From an uncultured Litoreibacter sp. (GTDB taxonomy: Bacteria; Pseudomonadota; Alphaproteobacteria; Rhodobacterales; Rhodobacteraceae), in NCBI GenBank assembly GCA_947501685.1, contig CANMWQ010000001.1:558001-622000 (forward strand): a stretch of 64,000 nucleotides of DNA, read 5' to 3'. Positions 33,103 to 42,331 of this stretch are shown here, piece after piece. The translations under genes and the position numbers were made by a program. Position 1 is the stretch's first letter; each line of letters starts with the position of its first letter. The notes beneath the pieces are model-generated. The model was not told the origin of the DNA. It worked only from the letters and a program-made list of their open reading frames with translations, and did no database searches.

Positions 33103-36017
33103 GGGTCGACGGCAAAGGCTTGGTGAACCGCGACACCGAGGTGACGTTCAAGTTTAACCGGACATCCTATTCAGGCTTCAAAGGCGACACGATGGCCTCG
33201 GCCTTGATGGCCAACGGTGTCTCGCTGGTGGGGCGGTCGTTCAAGTATCATCGCCCGCGCGGGATCATGTCTGATGGAAGCCAAGAGCCAAACGGTTTGG
33301 TCGAGCTGCACCGCGCTGGAGAGATCACCCCAAACGTCAGGCTCACCCAGCAGGAACTGCATTCGGGCCTAGACGCCCGCGCGCAGAATTACTGGGGGTC
33401 ACTGAACTGGGATCTGCTCGAGGCCAACGACCTGTTGTCTCCGTTTCTGAGTGCAGGCTTCTACTACAAAACCTTCATGTGGCCCAAAGCGTTCTGGGAA
33501 AAACTCTATGAGCCCATCATCCGCCGCGCCGCTGGATTGGGCCGATTGTCGATGGTGAGCAACGCGCAATATTACGAAAAGGCCTATGCGTTTTGCGATG
33601 TTCTGGTTATCGGCTCCGGCCCGGCAGGCATCATGGCCGCGCTGACTGCGGCACGCGCGGGCGCTGAGGTGATCTTGTGCGAAGAGGATTTCCGGCTCGG
33701 CGGGCGGCTGAACTTCGAAAGCCACGAGATCGCAGGAATGCCCGGCCATGCTTGGGCCACGGAGCGCTTGGTAGAGCTGCAAGCCATGGACAACGTCCGC
33801 GTGATGCGCCGGACCACCGTCACAGGGGCCTATGACGGCGGCACCTACGGCGCTCTTGAGCGCGTCTCGCACCACTTGGCCGACGCGGGCGACGCCCCGG
33901 TGGAGACCTTCTGGCGCATCGCCGCCAAGGGCTGCGTCTACGCGGCCGGCGCGATGGAGCGTCCGGTGGCGTTTCGCAACAATGACCGTCCCGGCGTGAT
34001 GATGGCCAGCGCCGTGCGCGGCTATGTGAACCGGTTTGGTGTGGCCCCCGGCAAACGGGTCGCGATCTTTGGCAACAATGATAACGCCTTCCGCACGGCG
34101 CTTGATCTGGCCGATGCCGGAGTACGCATCGCAGCATATATCGACAGCCGGCACGACTCTTCAATCGAAGGCGGTTTCCCGATCTACAAAGGGGCCCAAG
34201 TGACCAATATAAAAGGCCACAAGCGGGTGAAAGCGGTTTCGATCACAGGGCGTGGCGACGTGATGGCCGATTGCCTTGCCGTCTCTGGCGGCTGGAATCC
34301 AACCGTGCATTTGGCCTGTCATCTGGGCGGCAGACCGCAATGGAATGACGCGATTGCCGCCTTTATCCCGCGCCCTGGCATGGTGCCGGGCATGGAGGTC
34401 GCTGGGGCCGCAGGCGGGACGTTCTCCACGAAAGGCTGTCTGAAGTCCGGCATTTTCCGCGCCAAAGAGGTGCTCAAGGCACTGGGCATCACAGCCCGCG
34501 CACCTCGGATGCCTGAGGCAGAGGACGGTGCCACGAACGTGACCCCTCTCTGGTCCGTGCCCGGCAAAGGCCGCTCTTGGCTGGATTTTCAGAACGATGT
34601 GACCGTGAAGGACGTCACACTTGCAGCGCGCGAGAACATGGCCTCCGTCGAGCATATGAAACGCTACACGACGCAAGGTATGGCACCAGATCAGGGCAAA
34701 AACTCAAACATTGGCGCGCTGGCGGTGCTGGCGGATGCCACAGGGCGGGGTATCCCCGAAACCGGCACGACCACGTTCCGGCCACCCTACATGCCTGTCA
34801 GCATTGCCGCGATGGGAGCCTACGCCCAAGAGGAGGGGTTTGCCCCTCAACGGTTCACGACATCGGACCAAACGACGCGTAAGATGGGCGCGCCGATGAT
34901 CGAGGCGGGGCTTTGGTATCGGCCCTCCTATTATCCCATCGAAGGGGAAACCCATTGGCGGCAATCCTGCGACCGTGAGGTCGCCATGGTGCGCTCAACT
35001 GTCGGCGTCTGCGACGTCTCCACGCTTGGTAAGATCGACGTGCAAGGCCCTGATGCCGCAGCCTTTCTGGATTTTGTCTACACCAACACATTCAGTACCC
35101 TGAAAGTCGGCCGAGTGCGCTACGGGCTGATGCTGCGCGAAGACGGGCATGTGATGGATGACGGCACCTGCGCGCGGCTGGCCAAGGAACATTTCGTGGT
35201 CACCACGACCACCGCCGCCGCCGGGCAGGTGATGCGACACCTTGAGTTTGTGCGGCAATGCCTGAGGCCGGAGCTGGACGTGCAGCTGATCTCAGCCACG
35301 GAACAATGGGCGCAATTTACCGTCGCAGGCCCCGAATCCCGCGAGCTGCTCAACGGGCTATTGGACAAACCGATTGACAATGAGAGCTTCCCCTTCATGG
35401 CCTGCGGCGCTGTCTCCGTCAGTGGGTTCAAGGCACGGCTGTTTCGAATTTCCTTCTCCGGGGAGCATGCCTATGAGATCGCGGTCCCGGCGCGCTATGG
35501 CGAGAGCCTGTTCAACGCGTTGCTCGCCGCCGCTGAACCGCTTGGGGGCGGCGCCTACGGGATGGAGGCGCTGAACGTCATGCGGATCGAGAAGGGCTTC
35601 ATAACCCATGCCGAAATCCATGGCCGTGTGACGGCTTTCGATATCGGGATGGAGCGGATGATCTCCGCCAAAAAGGACTGCATCGGCAAGACGGCGGCGA
35701 CACGACCGGGCTTGCTTGGCAAGAACCGCGAACAGTTGGTCGGTCTGCAACCTGTCGGCGCAGTGAAGGAGATGAATGCAGGCGCCTTCCTCTTCGCGCC
35801 TGATGACGCGCCAACGCGGCTCAGTCAGCAAGGCTACACCACCTCCGTGGCATTCTCCCCCGAGCAAGGGATGCTGGCGCTTGCCTTTTTGCGCAATGGC
35901 CGCGCCCGGCATGGCGAGACGCTGCGACTGGTGGATCACGTGCGGCAGGTGCAGACCTTTGTAGTGGTGACCGACCCGGTCTTCATGGACAAGACAGGAG
36001 GCAGAGCCCGTGGTTGA
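33099..36017 (+). CDS. soxA: Sarcosine oxidase alpha subunit
   Basis: This 972-residue subunit has three parts. An N-terminal 2Fe-2S-like ubiquitin-fold region (FNRTSYSGFKGDTMASAL) comes first. An NAD-binding dinucleotide domain follows (DVLVIGSGPAGIMAALTAAR, later RVAIFGNNDNAF). The C-terminal half is a glycine-cleavage T-protein-like folate domain (YGLMLREDGHVMDDGTCARL, FSGEHAYEIAVP). The T-protein part takes up the methylene group onto tetrahydrofolate. Length is normal for the family. It overlaps soxD by 4 and soxG by 8 bases. Confidence 0.96.
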   Translation: MRVDGKGLVNRDTEVTFKFNRTSYSGFKGDTMASALMANGVSLVGRSFKYHRPRGIMSDGSQEPNGLVELHRAGEITPNVRLTQQELHSGLDARAQNYWGSLNWDLLEANDLLSPFLSAGFYYKTFMWPKAFWEKLYEPIIRRAAGLGRLSMVSNAQYYEKAYAFCDVLVIGSGPAGIMAALTAARAGAEVILCEEDFRLGGRLNFESHEIAGMPGHAWATERLVELQAMDNVRVMRRTTVTGAYDGGTYGALERVSHHLADAGDAPVETFWRIAAKGCVYAAGAMERPVAFRNNDRPGVMMASAVRGYVNRFGVAPGKRVAIFGNNDNAFRTALDLADAGVRIAAYIDSRHDSSIEGGFPIYKGAQVTNIKGHKRVKAVSITGRGDVMADCLAVSGGWNPTVHLACHLGGRPQWNDAIAAFIPRPGMVPGMEVAGAAGGTFSTKGCLKSGIFRAKEVLKALGITARAPRMPEAEDGATNVTPLWSVPGKGRSWLDFQNDVTVKDVTLAARENMASVEHMKRYTTQGMAPDQGKNSNIGALAVLADATGRGIPETGTTTFRPPYMPVSIAAMGAYAQEEGFAPQRFTTSDQTTRKMGAPMIEAGLWYRPSYYPIEGETHWRQSCDREVAMVRSTVGVCDVSTLGKIDVQGPDAAAFLDFVYTNTFSTLKVGRVRYGLMLREDGHVMDDGTCARLAKEHFVVTTTTAAAGQVMRHLEFVRQCLRPELDVQLISATEQWAQFTVAGPESRELLNGLLDKPIDNESFPFMACGAVSVSGFKARLFRISFSGEHAYEIAVPARYGESLFNALLAAAEPLGGGAYGMEALNVMRIEKGFITHAEIHGRVTAFDIGMERMISAKKDCIGKTAATRPGLLGKNREQLVGLQPVGAVKEMNAGAFLFAPDDAPTRLSQQGYTTSVAFSPEQGMLALAFLRNGRARHGETLRLVDHVRQVQTFVVVTDPVFMDKTGGRARG

Positions 36018-36543
36018 TCTGGTTGCAAAATCCCCCTGCGCCGGGCTGTTGCCGCTGACCCTTGGCGGCCTAACCCTGCGGGAGTTGAACTACGGGGCGG
36101 TCTTTTCGGTCTCGCCTTTCAAGGACAAATCCGCTGATGTGTCGAAAGCCTTGCAGAAATCCTTGGGCGCGGGCCTGCCGGACATTGGCCGCGTGCTAGC
36201 CGGCGCCTCCGGGGAGGTCATCTGGACCGGTCAGGGCCAGTATTTCGTGCGGGCCGTGAAGCTGCCAAAGCTGCCCGCGGCAATCAGTGACCAGTCGGAT
36301 GGCTGGGCCTGTGTGACCCTTGAAGGCAAGGGCGCGCTGGACGTGCTTGCAAGGCTCTGCCCCCTCAACCTGCAAGCCATGAAGGAAGGGGAAGTCGCAC
36401 GCTCACTGATCGGGCATATGACGGCGATCATCATTCTGCGTTCTGGCGGCGTCGATGTGATGGTGTTCCGTTCAATGGCCGTAACACTGGTTCATGGGTT
36501 TGAGCGCGTGATGCGCTCGGTCCACGCGCAGCGCGGCCTCTAG
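36010..36543 (+). CDS. soxG: Sarcosine oxidase gamma subunit
   Basis: This 177-residue subunit completes the heterotetramer and resembles a folate-binding T-protein fragment (GQGQYFVRAVKLP, VTLEGKGALDVLARLCPL). It starts with GTG at 36010, inside the end of soxA, implying coupling. No glyA or purU gene follows, unlike many sox operons; dnaG begins 32 bases later. Confidence 0.93.
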   Translation: MVDLVAKSPCAGLLPLTLGGLTLRELNYGAVFSVSPFKDKSADVSKALQKSLGAGLPDIGRVLAGASGEVIWTGQGQYFVRAVKLPKLPAAISDQSDGWACVTLEGKGALDVLARLCPLNLQAMKEGEVARSLIGHMTAIIILRSGGVDVMVFRSMAVTLVHGFERVMRSVHAQRGL

Positions 36544-36575
36544 ACTCTGCGCCTTGGCGGCCCGATATAGGAAGC

Positions 36576-38537
36576 ATGAGCCTGCCACCCGGATTTCTAG
36601 ATGAGCTGAAGAGCCGCACCTCCATCGCTCAGGTGGTCGGGCGAAAGGTGATGTGGGATCAGCGCAAGTCTCAGCCCGGAAAGGGCGACATGTGGGCCCC
36701 ATGCCCGTTCCATCAGGAAAAGTCGGCCTCCTTCCACGTGGATGACAAGAAGGGCTACTATTATTGCTTCGGCTGCCACGCCAAAGGCGACGCGCTCGGG
36801 TTCATCAAAGAGACCGAGAACGTGTCCTTCATGGAGGCTGTTGAGATAATGGCGCGCGAGGCCGGGATGACCATGCCCGCCCGCGATCCCAAGGCGCAGG
36901 AAAAACAGGACCGCCGCACCGAGCTTGTTGGGGTCATGGAACAAGCCGCCCAGTTCTTCAAATTGCAACTCAAGACCAATGCAGGCACCGCCGCGCGCGA
37001 CTACCTCAAGAGCCGCAAGCTGGACGAGGCAGCTGTGGAGCGCTGGGATATCGGTTTCGCGCCTGAAGGCTGGCAAAACCTTTGGGACCATTTGACGGGC
37101 AAGAACGTCAAGGAGGACCTGATCCTCGCAGCCGGTCTGGCCAAAGCGTCCAACAAGGGCAAGAAGCCCTATGACACCTTCCGCAATCGCATCATGTTCC
37201 CGATCCGCGACGCGCGCGGGCGCTGCATTGCCTTTGGTGGCCGGGCGATGGACCCGGCGGACAATGCGAAATATCTCAACTCCCCGGAGACAGAGCTCTT
37301 CGACAAGGGCCGCTCGCTCTACAATCTTGCGCCCGCCCGCGAGGCCACAAGCAAAGAGCAACCGCTGCTGGTCGCCGAGGGTTATATGGACGTCATCGCG
37401 CTCAGCGAGGCGGGCTTTGGCGCCACGGTAGCGCCGCTCGGGACTGCGGTGACCGAAATGCAGTTGCAGATGCTCTGGCGGCTGGCACCGGAGCCGATCA
37501 TCACCCTAGATGGTGACACGGCAGGCCAGCGCGCGGCCATGCGGTTGATCGACCTTGCGCTGCCGCTGATTGGCCCCGGCCAGTCGCTGCGCTTTTGCGT
37601 GATGCCCGAGGGCCAAGACCCCGACGATCTGTTGCGGGCCGAAGGCGCGGGCGCGATGCGCAAGCTGATCGAGAATGCCAAGCCTCTGGTACACCTACTC
37701 TGGCAGCGCGAAACCAATGGCATGGTCCTCGACAGCCCGGAACGCAAGGCGGCGCTGGACCAGTCGCTCCGGCAGGCCTTGGGGAAGATCACCGATGCGG
37801 GGCTGCGCAATCACTATGCGGCAGAGATCAAATACCTGCGCGCCGAACTCTTCGCCGCCCAACGGCCCCAGCGGGAGACAGGCGGGTGGCAGAATAGCAA
37901 CAAGTCCGGCAAGGGACGACGCGACGGCACGTTTGGTGGCAAGGGCGTCGCGGTGCCCTCGACCAAGAACTCCCTGCTGGCGCAAAGCACAGATGTGGAG
38001 GAGCGCGTGCGCGAAGCGGTGATCCTCGCCATCCTGACGCGCCACCCTTTTCTGATCTCTGAATTCCTCTCCGACCTTGAGGTGCTGGACATGCACGGCC
38101 CCGACCACCGGGCTTTGATGCAAGCCCTGCTGCGCCATGAGCGCGAGCATGCGCCTGACATGTTGCGCAATATTTTAGAGGCCGAACTGGGGCCCGTGCC
38201 CCTTGAAAAGCTGTATTCCTTGAGCCATGTGCAAATCACGCCCGCCGTCAGACCAGGGGCGGATGCAGAGCTTACACGTATGACCTTGGCGGAGGAACTC
38301 GCGAAGTTGGAAGCCCGCAGAGGGGTTCAACGCGAAGTCCAAGACGCCGTCGAAGATCTGGAAGGGTTGGCCGATGAAGGGCTGACCTGGAGGGTTGGGC
38401 AGGCGGCCGAGGCGCGCGAAATGGCGAACCGAAAAGGAATGTCGGACGAGAGTGGTGACACAGAGGATCGTGGCGCTATGTCCAACTACTTGCAAAGCCT
38501 CATAGATGGTGAGGTTTGGGTCAAGAAAAGAAAGTAA
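36576..38537 (+). CDS. dnaG: DNA primase
   Basis: This 653-residue primase makes RNA primers at the replication fork. The N-terminal CHC2 zinc finger is visible (CPFH about residue 46, then YYCFGCHAKGD). The core includes NRIMFPIRDARGRCIAFGGR, and the Toprim motif is LVAEGYMDVIALSEAG with LDGDTAGQRAA. A C-terminal helicase-binding region follows. It precedes rpoD as in the widespread dnaG-rpoD arrangement; rpsU is absent. Confidence 0.97.
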   Translation: MSLPPGFLDELKSRTSIAQVVGRKVMWDQRKSQPGKGDMWAPCPFHQEKSASFHVDDKKGYYYCFGCHAKGDALGFIKETENVSFMEAVEIMAREAGMTMPARDPKAQEKQDRRTELVGVMEQAAQFFKLQLKTNAGTAARDYLKSRKLDEAAVERWDIGFAPEGWQNLWDHLTGKNVKEDLILAAGLAKASNKGKKPYDTFRNRIMFPIRDARGRCIAFGGRAMDPADNAKYLNSPETELFDKGRSLYNLAPAREATSKEQPLLVAEGYMDVIALSEAGFGATVAPLGTAVTEMQLQMLWRLAPEPIITLDGDTAGQRAAMRLIDLALPLIGPGQSLRFCVMPEGQDPDDLLRAEGAGAMRKLIENAKPLVHLLWQRETNGMVLDSPERKAALDQSLRQALGKITDAGLRNHYAAEIKYLRAELFAAQRPQRETGGWQNSNKSGKGRRDGTFGGKGVAVPSTKNSLLAQSTDVEERVREAVILAILTRHPFLISEFLSDLEVLDMHGPDHRALMQALLRHEREHAPDMLRNILEAELGPVPLEKLYSLSHVQITPAVRPGADAELTRMTLAEELAKLEARRGVQREVQDAVEDLEGLADEGLTWRVGQAAEAREMANRKGMSDESGDTEDRGAMSNYLQSLIDGEVWVKKRK

Positions 38538-38538
38538 A

Positions 38539-38556
38539 TCGGTTTCCGGAAACCGA
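38539..38556. repeat. Perfect 18-bp palindrome after dnaG
   Basis: TCGGTTTCCGGAAACCGA begins two bases after the dnaG stop. It is perfectly self-complementary and could form a stem in the transcript or be a protein site. No T-run follows. The GANTC cluster begins six bases later. Confidence 0.6.
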
Positions 38557-38559
38557 CGT

Positions 38560-38622
38560 GCGAATCATCACGATTCGCGGTAATGATTCGGAAACGAATC
38601 GATGCGAATCATAAGATGAGTC
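38560..38622. promoter_or_regulatory. Cluster of six GANTC (CcrM) sites upstream of rpoD
   Basis: GANTC pentamers begin at 38562, 38572, 38585, 38596, 38606 and 38618, spaced 10, 13, 11, 10 and 12 bases. Five are in GATTCG/CGAATC hexamers arranged as inverted pairs: GCGAATC (38560-38566) with GATTCGC (38572-38578), and GATTCGGAAACGAATC (38585-38600). GANTC is the target of the alphaproteobacterial cell-cycle methylase CcrM. The cluster is 44 bases upstream of the rpoD start, in its leader or promoter region. Confidence 0.75.
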
Positions 38623-38666
38623 ATTTCGGCGAGCCCGTAGTAACGCCGCGTTAGCAGGAGCACCCC

Positions 38667-40646
38667 ATGGCCCCCAAAGACACAGACGATCAGAAGCAGG
38701 AACGCGAAGACACTGCCGCAGGCCTCGATATGAGCCAGGCTGCGGTCAAGAAGATGATCAACGAGGCGCGGCAACGCGGCTACATCACCTATGATCAGCT
38801 GAACCAAGTGCTTCCACCCGATCAAGTGGCTTCCGAACAGATCGAGGACGTAATGTCGATGCTCTCCGAGATGGGCATCAACATCATCGAGGAAGAAGAG
38901 GCCGAAGACGACGGCACTTCGAAAGAAGTCGCGACCACAAGTCAGGCCAAAGATGTGGTGCTGGCGACCTCCACCACCGAAGCGCTTGACCGCACGGACG
39001 ACCCGGTTCGGATGTACCTGCGCGAAATGGGCTCCGTGGAGCTTCTCAGCCGCGAAGGCGAGATCGCGATTGCCAAACGCATCGAGGCTGGCCGCAAAAC
39101 CATGATCGAAGGGCTGTGCGAAAGCCCGTTGACCTTCCAGGCGATCACCATCTGGCGCGACGAGCTTTTGTCCGAGGACATCTTGCTGCGCGATGTGATT
39201 GATCTGGAAACGACCTTCGGCGACCAACTGGAAGAAGAAGGTGAAGAAGAAAACGTCGTGGCAGCGCCCGGCGCTGAAAAGGCCGATGGCAAAGAGGAGA
39301 CGCAAGAGCTCGATGCCGACGGCAACCCGATCACCACCGATGATGATGACGATGACGACGAGGATGAACAGGCCAACCTGTCGCTCGCCGCGATGGAGGC
39401 CGCGCTGAAGCCGCGCGTGCTGGAAACCCTTGACGTCATTGCCGGGCATTACGAAAAGCTCGCGGAAATGCAGGACCTCCGCATTTCGGCCGCGATCAAT
39501 CATGACGACACGTTCTCGAAGAAAGAAGAGGGCGCGTATCAGAAGCTACGTCAGGAAATCGTCGATCTGGTGAACTCGCTTCACCTGCATAACAACCGGA
39601 TCGAAGCGCTGATCGACCAGCTATACGGCATCAACCGCCGTATCATGTCCATCGACAGCTCCATGGTGAAGCTGGCTGACCAAGCCCGCATCAACCGCCG
39701 CGAGTTTATCGACGAATATCGCGGCTACGAGCTGGACCCCAGCTGGGTCGCCCGCATCACAGAGAAGACAGGTCGCGGCTGGCAGGCATTGATTGAAAAG
39801 TCCCGCGAAAAAGTCGAGGACCTGCGCGCGGAGATGGCTCAGGTCGGTCAGTATGTTGGCGTCGACATCACCGAATTCCGCCGCATCGTGGCACAGGTCC
39901 AGAAGGGCGAAAAAGAAGCCCGTCAGGCCAAGAAAGAGATGGTGGAGGCCAACCTGCGCCTCGTGATCTCCATCGCCAAGAAATACACGAACCGCGGCCT
40001 GCAATTCCTTGATTTGATTCAGGAAGGCAATATCGGCCTGATGAAGGCCGTCGATAAGTTCGAATATCGTCGCGGCTACAAATTCTCGACCTATGCGACA
40101 TGGTGGATCCGTCAGGCCATCACCCGCTCGATTGCCGATCAGGCCCGCACCATCCGCATCCCGGTCCACATGATCGAGACGATCAACAAGCTGGTCCGCA
40201 CTGGCCGCCAGATGCTGCACGAAATTGGCCGCGAGCCTACGCCGGAAGAGCTGGCAGAGAAGCTGCAAATGCCGCTCGAAAAAGTGCGCAAGGTCATGAA
40301 AATCGCCAAGGAGCCGATCTCCCTTGAGACACCAATCGGTGACGAGGAAGACAGCCAGCTGGGCGATTTCATCGAAGACAAGAACGCGGTGCTGCCGCTC
40401 GACAGCGCCATTCAGGAAAACCTGAAAGAGACCACAACCCGCGTGCTGGCTTCGCTCACACCTCGTGAAGAACGTGTGCTGCGGATGCGGTTCGGTATCG
40501 GCATGAACACCGATCATACATTGGAAGAGGTCGGACAGCAGTTCTCAGTGACGCGGGAACGTATCCGGCAGATTGAGGCCAAGGCCCTGCGCAAGCTGAA
40601 ACACCCAAGCCGCTCGCGCAAACTGCGCAGCTTTTTGGACCAGTAG
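38667..40646 (+). CDS. rpoD: Primary sigma factor RpoD (sigma70)
   Basis: This 659-residue housekeeping sigma factor has all regions. Region 1.1 is at the N-terminus ([20 protein letters not shown]). A long acidic non-conserved region includes seven consecutive Asp. Region 2 is [20 protein letters not shown] with [17 protein letters not shown]. Region 4.2 is [20 protein letters not shown]. It lies downstream of dnaG and is closed by a strong terminator. Confidence 0.98.
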   Translation: MAPKDTDDQKQEREDTAAGLDMSQAAVKKMINEARQRGYITYDQLNQVLPPDQVASEQIEDVMSMLSEMGINIIEEEEAEDDGTSKEVATTSQAKDVVLATSTTEALDRTDDPVRMYLREMGSVELLSREGEIAIAKRIEAGRKTMIEGLCESPLTFQAITIWRDELLSEDILLRDVIDLETTFGDQLEEEGEEENVVAAPGAEKADGKEETQELDADGNPITTDDDDDDDEDEQANLSLAAMEAALKPRVLETLDVIAGHYEKLAEMQDLRISAAINHDDTFSKKEEGAYQKLRQEIVDLVNSLHLHNNRIEALIDQLYGINRRIMSIDSSMVKLADQARINRREFIDEYRGYELDPSWVARITEKTGRGWQALIEKSREKVEDLRAEMAQVGQYVGVDITEFRRIVAQVQKGEKEARQAKKEMVEANLRLVISIAKKYTNRGLQFLDLIQEGNIGLMKAVDKFEYRRGYKFSTYATWWIRQAITRSIADQARTIRIPVHMIETINKLVRTGRQMLHEIGREPTPEELAEKLQMPLEKVRKVMKIAKEPISLETPIGDEEDSQLGDFIEDKNAVLPLDSAIQENLKETTTRVLASLTPREERVLRMRFGIGMNTDHTLEEVGQQFSVTRERIRQIEAKALRKLKHPSRSRKLRSFLDQ

Positions 40647-40671
40647 GTCAACAAAAAACAGCGAAAAGCTT

Positions 40672-40695
40672 AAAGGCGCCTACGGGCGCCTTTTT
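40672..40695 (+). terminator. Rho-independent terminator of rpoD
   Basis: AAAGGCGCC (40672-40680) and GGCGCCTTT (40685-40693) form a 9-bp stem capped by a TACG tetraloop. The run TTTTTCTTT follows from 40691. It is 25 bases after the rpoD stop. Confidence 0.92.
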
Positions 40696-40760
40696 CTTTG
40701 CGGTCTCGCGGGGTTGGATTCTGTGCTAGTCTTTCCAGACGACATAGAGGAGGTCTAAAT

Positions 40761-41291
40761 TTGCGTATACTGAAGTGGATCTTAGGTTTGGTCGCAGTGT
40801 CGGCGGTCGTGTTAGTCGCAATCGGAATGATCCTGCCCCGACAGGTAAATGTCGCCCGCAGCATCGAAATCGACGCACCTGCCGGCAAAATTTTCCCGCA
40901 CATCAATTCGCTCAAGGAAATGGCCGAGTGGTCCCCTTGGATGGGGCGCGATCCGGCCATGCAAGTCTCCTACAATGAGGTTGAGGCCGGTGAGGGTGCT
41001 GCGATGGAGTGGGCCTCCGAGCAGCGCGATGTCGGCAATGGACGCCAAGAGATCGTGGCCTCAGCCGTTAATGAAAGCGTCACGACGGCTCTGGACTTCG
41101 GCGACATGGGGCTGGCCGAGGCCAAGCTTGCCTTGGTCGAAACCGACGGCGGCACGACGGTAACATGGACACTCGACAGCGACATGGGCATGAGCCCAAT
41201 CGGGCGCTGGATGGGGCTGATGATGGACAGCTGGGTTGGTGGCGATTATGAGCAGGGGCTCGCGAACCTGAAAACGCTGGTAGAAGAATGA
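40761..41291 (+). CDS. SRPBCC/polyketide cyclase-like membrane-anchored protein
   Basis: This 176-residue protein has an N-terminal membrane helix (ILKWILGLVAVSAVVLVAIG) and a START/SRPBCC fold. The fold is recognisable from RSIEIDAPAGKIFPHINSLK, then EWSPWMGRDPAM and TVTWTLDSDM. Such domains bind hydrophobic ligands. I chose the TTG at 40761 because a full AGGAGGT Shine-Dalgarno (40750-40754 region) lies 7 bases upstream. An upstream ATG would put non-conserved residues across the terminator region. Confidence 0.75.
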   Translation: MRILKWILGLVAVSAVVLVAIGMILPRQVNVARSIEIDAPAGKIFPHINSLKEMAEWSPWMGRDPAMQVSYNEVEAGEGAAMEWASEQRDVGNGRQEIVASAVNESVTTALDFGDMGLAEAKLALVETDGGTTVTWTLDSDMGMSPIGRWMGLMMDSWVGGDYEQGLANLKTLVEE

Positions 41292-41318
41292 ACGCGCCCG
41301 ATGCGCGCCCGGACCAAA

Positions 41319-41735
41319 ATGCAGACTGATTTCCACATTCAGACCAACGGGCCGGGCTTGCTGGACGTCACGCGCGAAGTGTCGCACTGGCTTGAAGGGC
41401 AGGGCGACGGCCTGCTCACCCTTCTGGTGCGCCACACGTCATGCTCCCTGCTGATCCAGGAAAACGCCGACCCCGAAGTGCAAACCGATCTGACGAATTT
41501 CTTCGCGCGGCTTGTGCCACCGACCACCGACCCGTCGATGGCCTACCTGACCCATACCTATGAGGGCCCCGACGACATGCCGGCGCATATAAAGGCGGCG
41601 CTGCTTCCCGTTTCCTTGCAAATTCCGGTTCGGGAAGGGCACATGGCTCTGGGCACTTGGCAAGGCATCTACCTCTTTGAGCATCGCGACTGGCCCCATC
41701 ACAGGCAGGTCGCGGCTCTGTTTCAGCCCATCTGA
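41319..41735 (+). CDS. yjbQ: YjbQ family protein (UPF0047)
   Basis: This 138-residue protein has the YjbQ signature: LLTLLVRHTSCSLLIQENAD, then EGPDDMPAHIKAALLPVSL and GTWQGIYLFEHRD. Family members form trimers and have low thiamine-phosphate synthase activity; the true role is unsettled. An in-frame ATG at 41301 is a possible alternative start. Confidence 0.88.
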   Translation: MQTDFHIQTNGPGLLDVTREVSHWLEGQGDGLLTLLVRHTSCSLLIQENADPEVQTDLTNFFARLVPPTTDPSMAYLTHTYEGPDDMPAHIKAALLPVSLQIPVREGHMALGTWQGIYLFEHRDWPHHRQVAALFQPI

Positions 41736-41859
41736 GACCCGAAATTGTCCATCTATAGGGTGCATAATTCACCTCTACCCAAACTCTAGGCGCTGGCCTA
41801 TAGTGGCTGTGGATAACTGGGGATGAACACCCAGCGAAGAGAGTAGAGGGAAGATCGGG

Positions 41860-42327
41860 ATGCGCTGTCCTTTTTGTGGAAATGTAGACACTCAGGTGAA
41901 GGACTCGCGTCCGGCAGAAGATCATGTAGCGATCCGAAGACGTCGGTTTTGCCCGGCCTGCGGCGGTCGTTTTACCACCTATGAACGGGTGCAGCTGCGC
42001 GATCTTGTGGTCATCAAAACCTCGGGCAAACGCGAGGATTTTGACCGCGACAAGCTGGAGCGTTCGATCCGGATTTCGATGCAGAAACGTCCAATTGATC
42101 CGGAGCGTATTGACCAGATGATCTCCGGCATCGTTCGGCGGCTTGAAAGCATGGGCGAAACCGACGTTCCGTCGACCTCCATTGGCGAGATCGTGATGGA
42201 GGCTCTGGCGCGTATCGACACGGTCGCCTATGTGCGCTTCGCCTCCGTCTACAAGAACTTCCAGGCGGCGGATGACTTTGAGGAATTTGTCTCAGAGCTG
42301 CGCCCGCCCGTCTCCAAAGAAGACTAG
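41860..42327 (+). CDS. nrdR: Transcriptional repressor NrdR
   Basis: This 155-residue zinc-ribbon and ATP-cone protein represses ribonucleotide reductase genes in response to nucleotides. The zinc ribbon is MRCPFCG...[17 protein letters not shown], and the ATP-cone begins near [17 protein letters not shown]. ribD follows four bases after its stop, a conserved pairing in alphaproteobacteria. I see no clear NrdR box in the 124 bases upstream. Confidence 0.96.
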   Translation: MRCPFCGNVDTQVKDSRPAEDHVAIRRRRFCPACGGRFTTYERVQLRDLVVIKTSGKREDFDRDKLERSIRISMQKRPIDPERIDQMISGIVRRLESMGETDVPSTSIGEIVMEALARIDTVAYVRFASVYKNFQAADDFEEFVSELRPPVSKED

Positions 42328-42331
42328 TTCC

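Noticed and set aside
38568-39503. A 311-codon minus-strand open frame opposite rpoD
   Set aside because: It is a shadow of rpoD; the hydrophobic run comes from the antisense of the acidic region.
41736-41859. NrdR box for autoregulation of nrdR
   Set aside because: No pair of ACACWATATATWGTGT-like sites could be found by eye.
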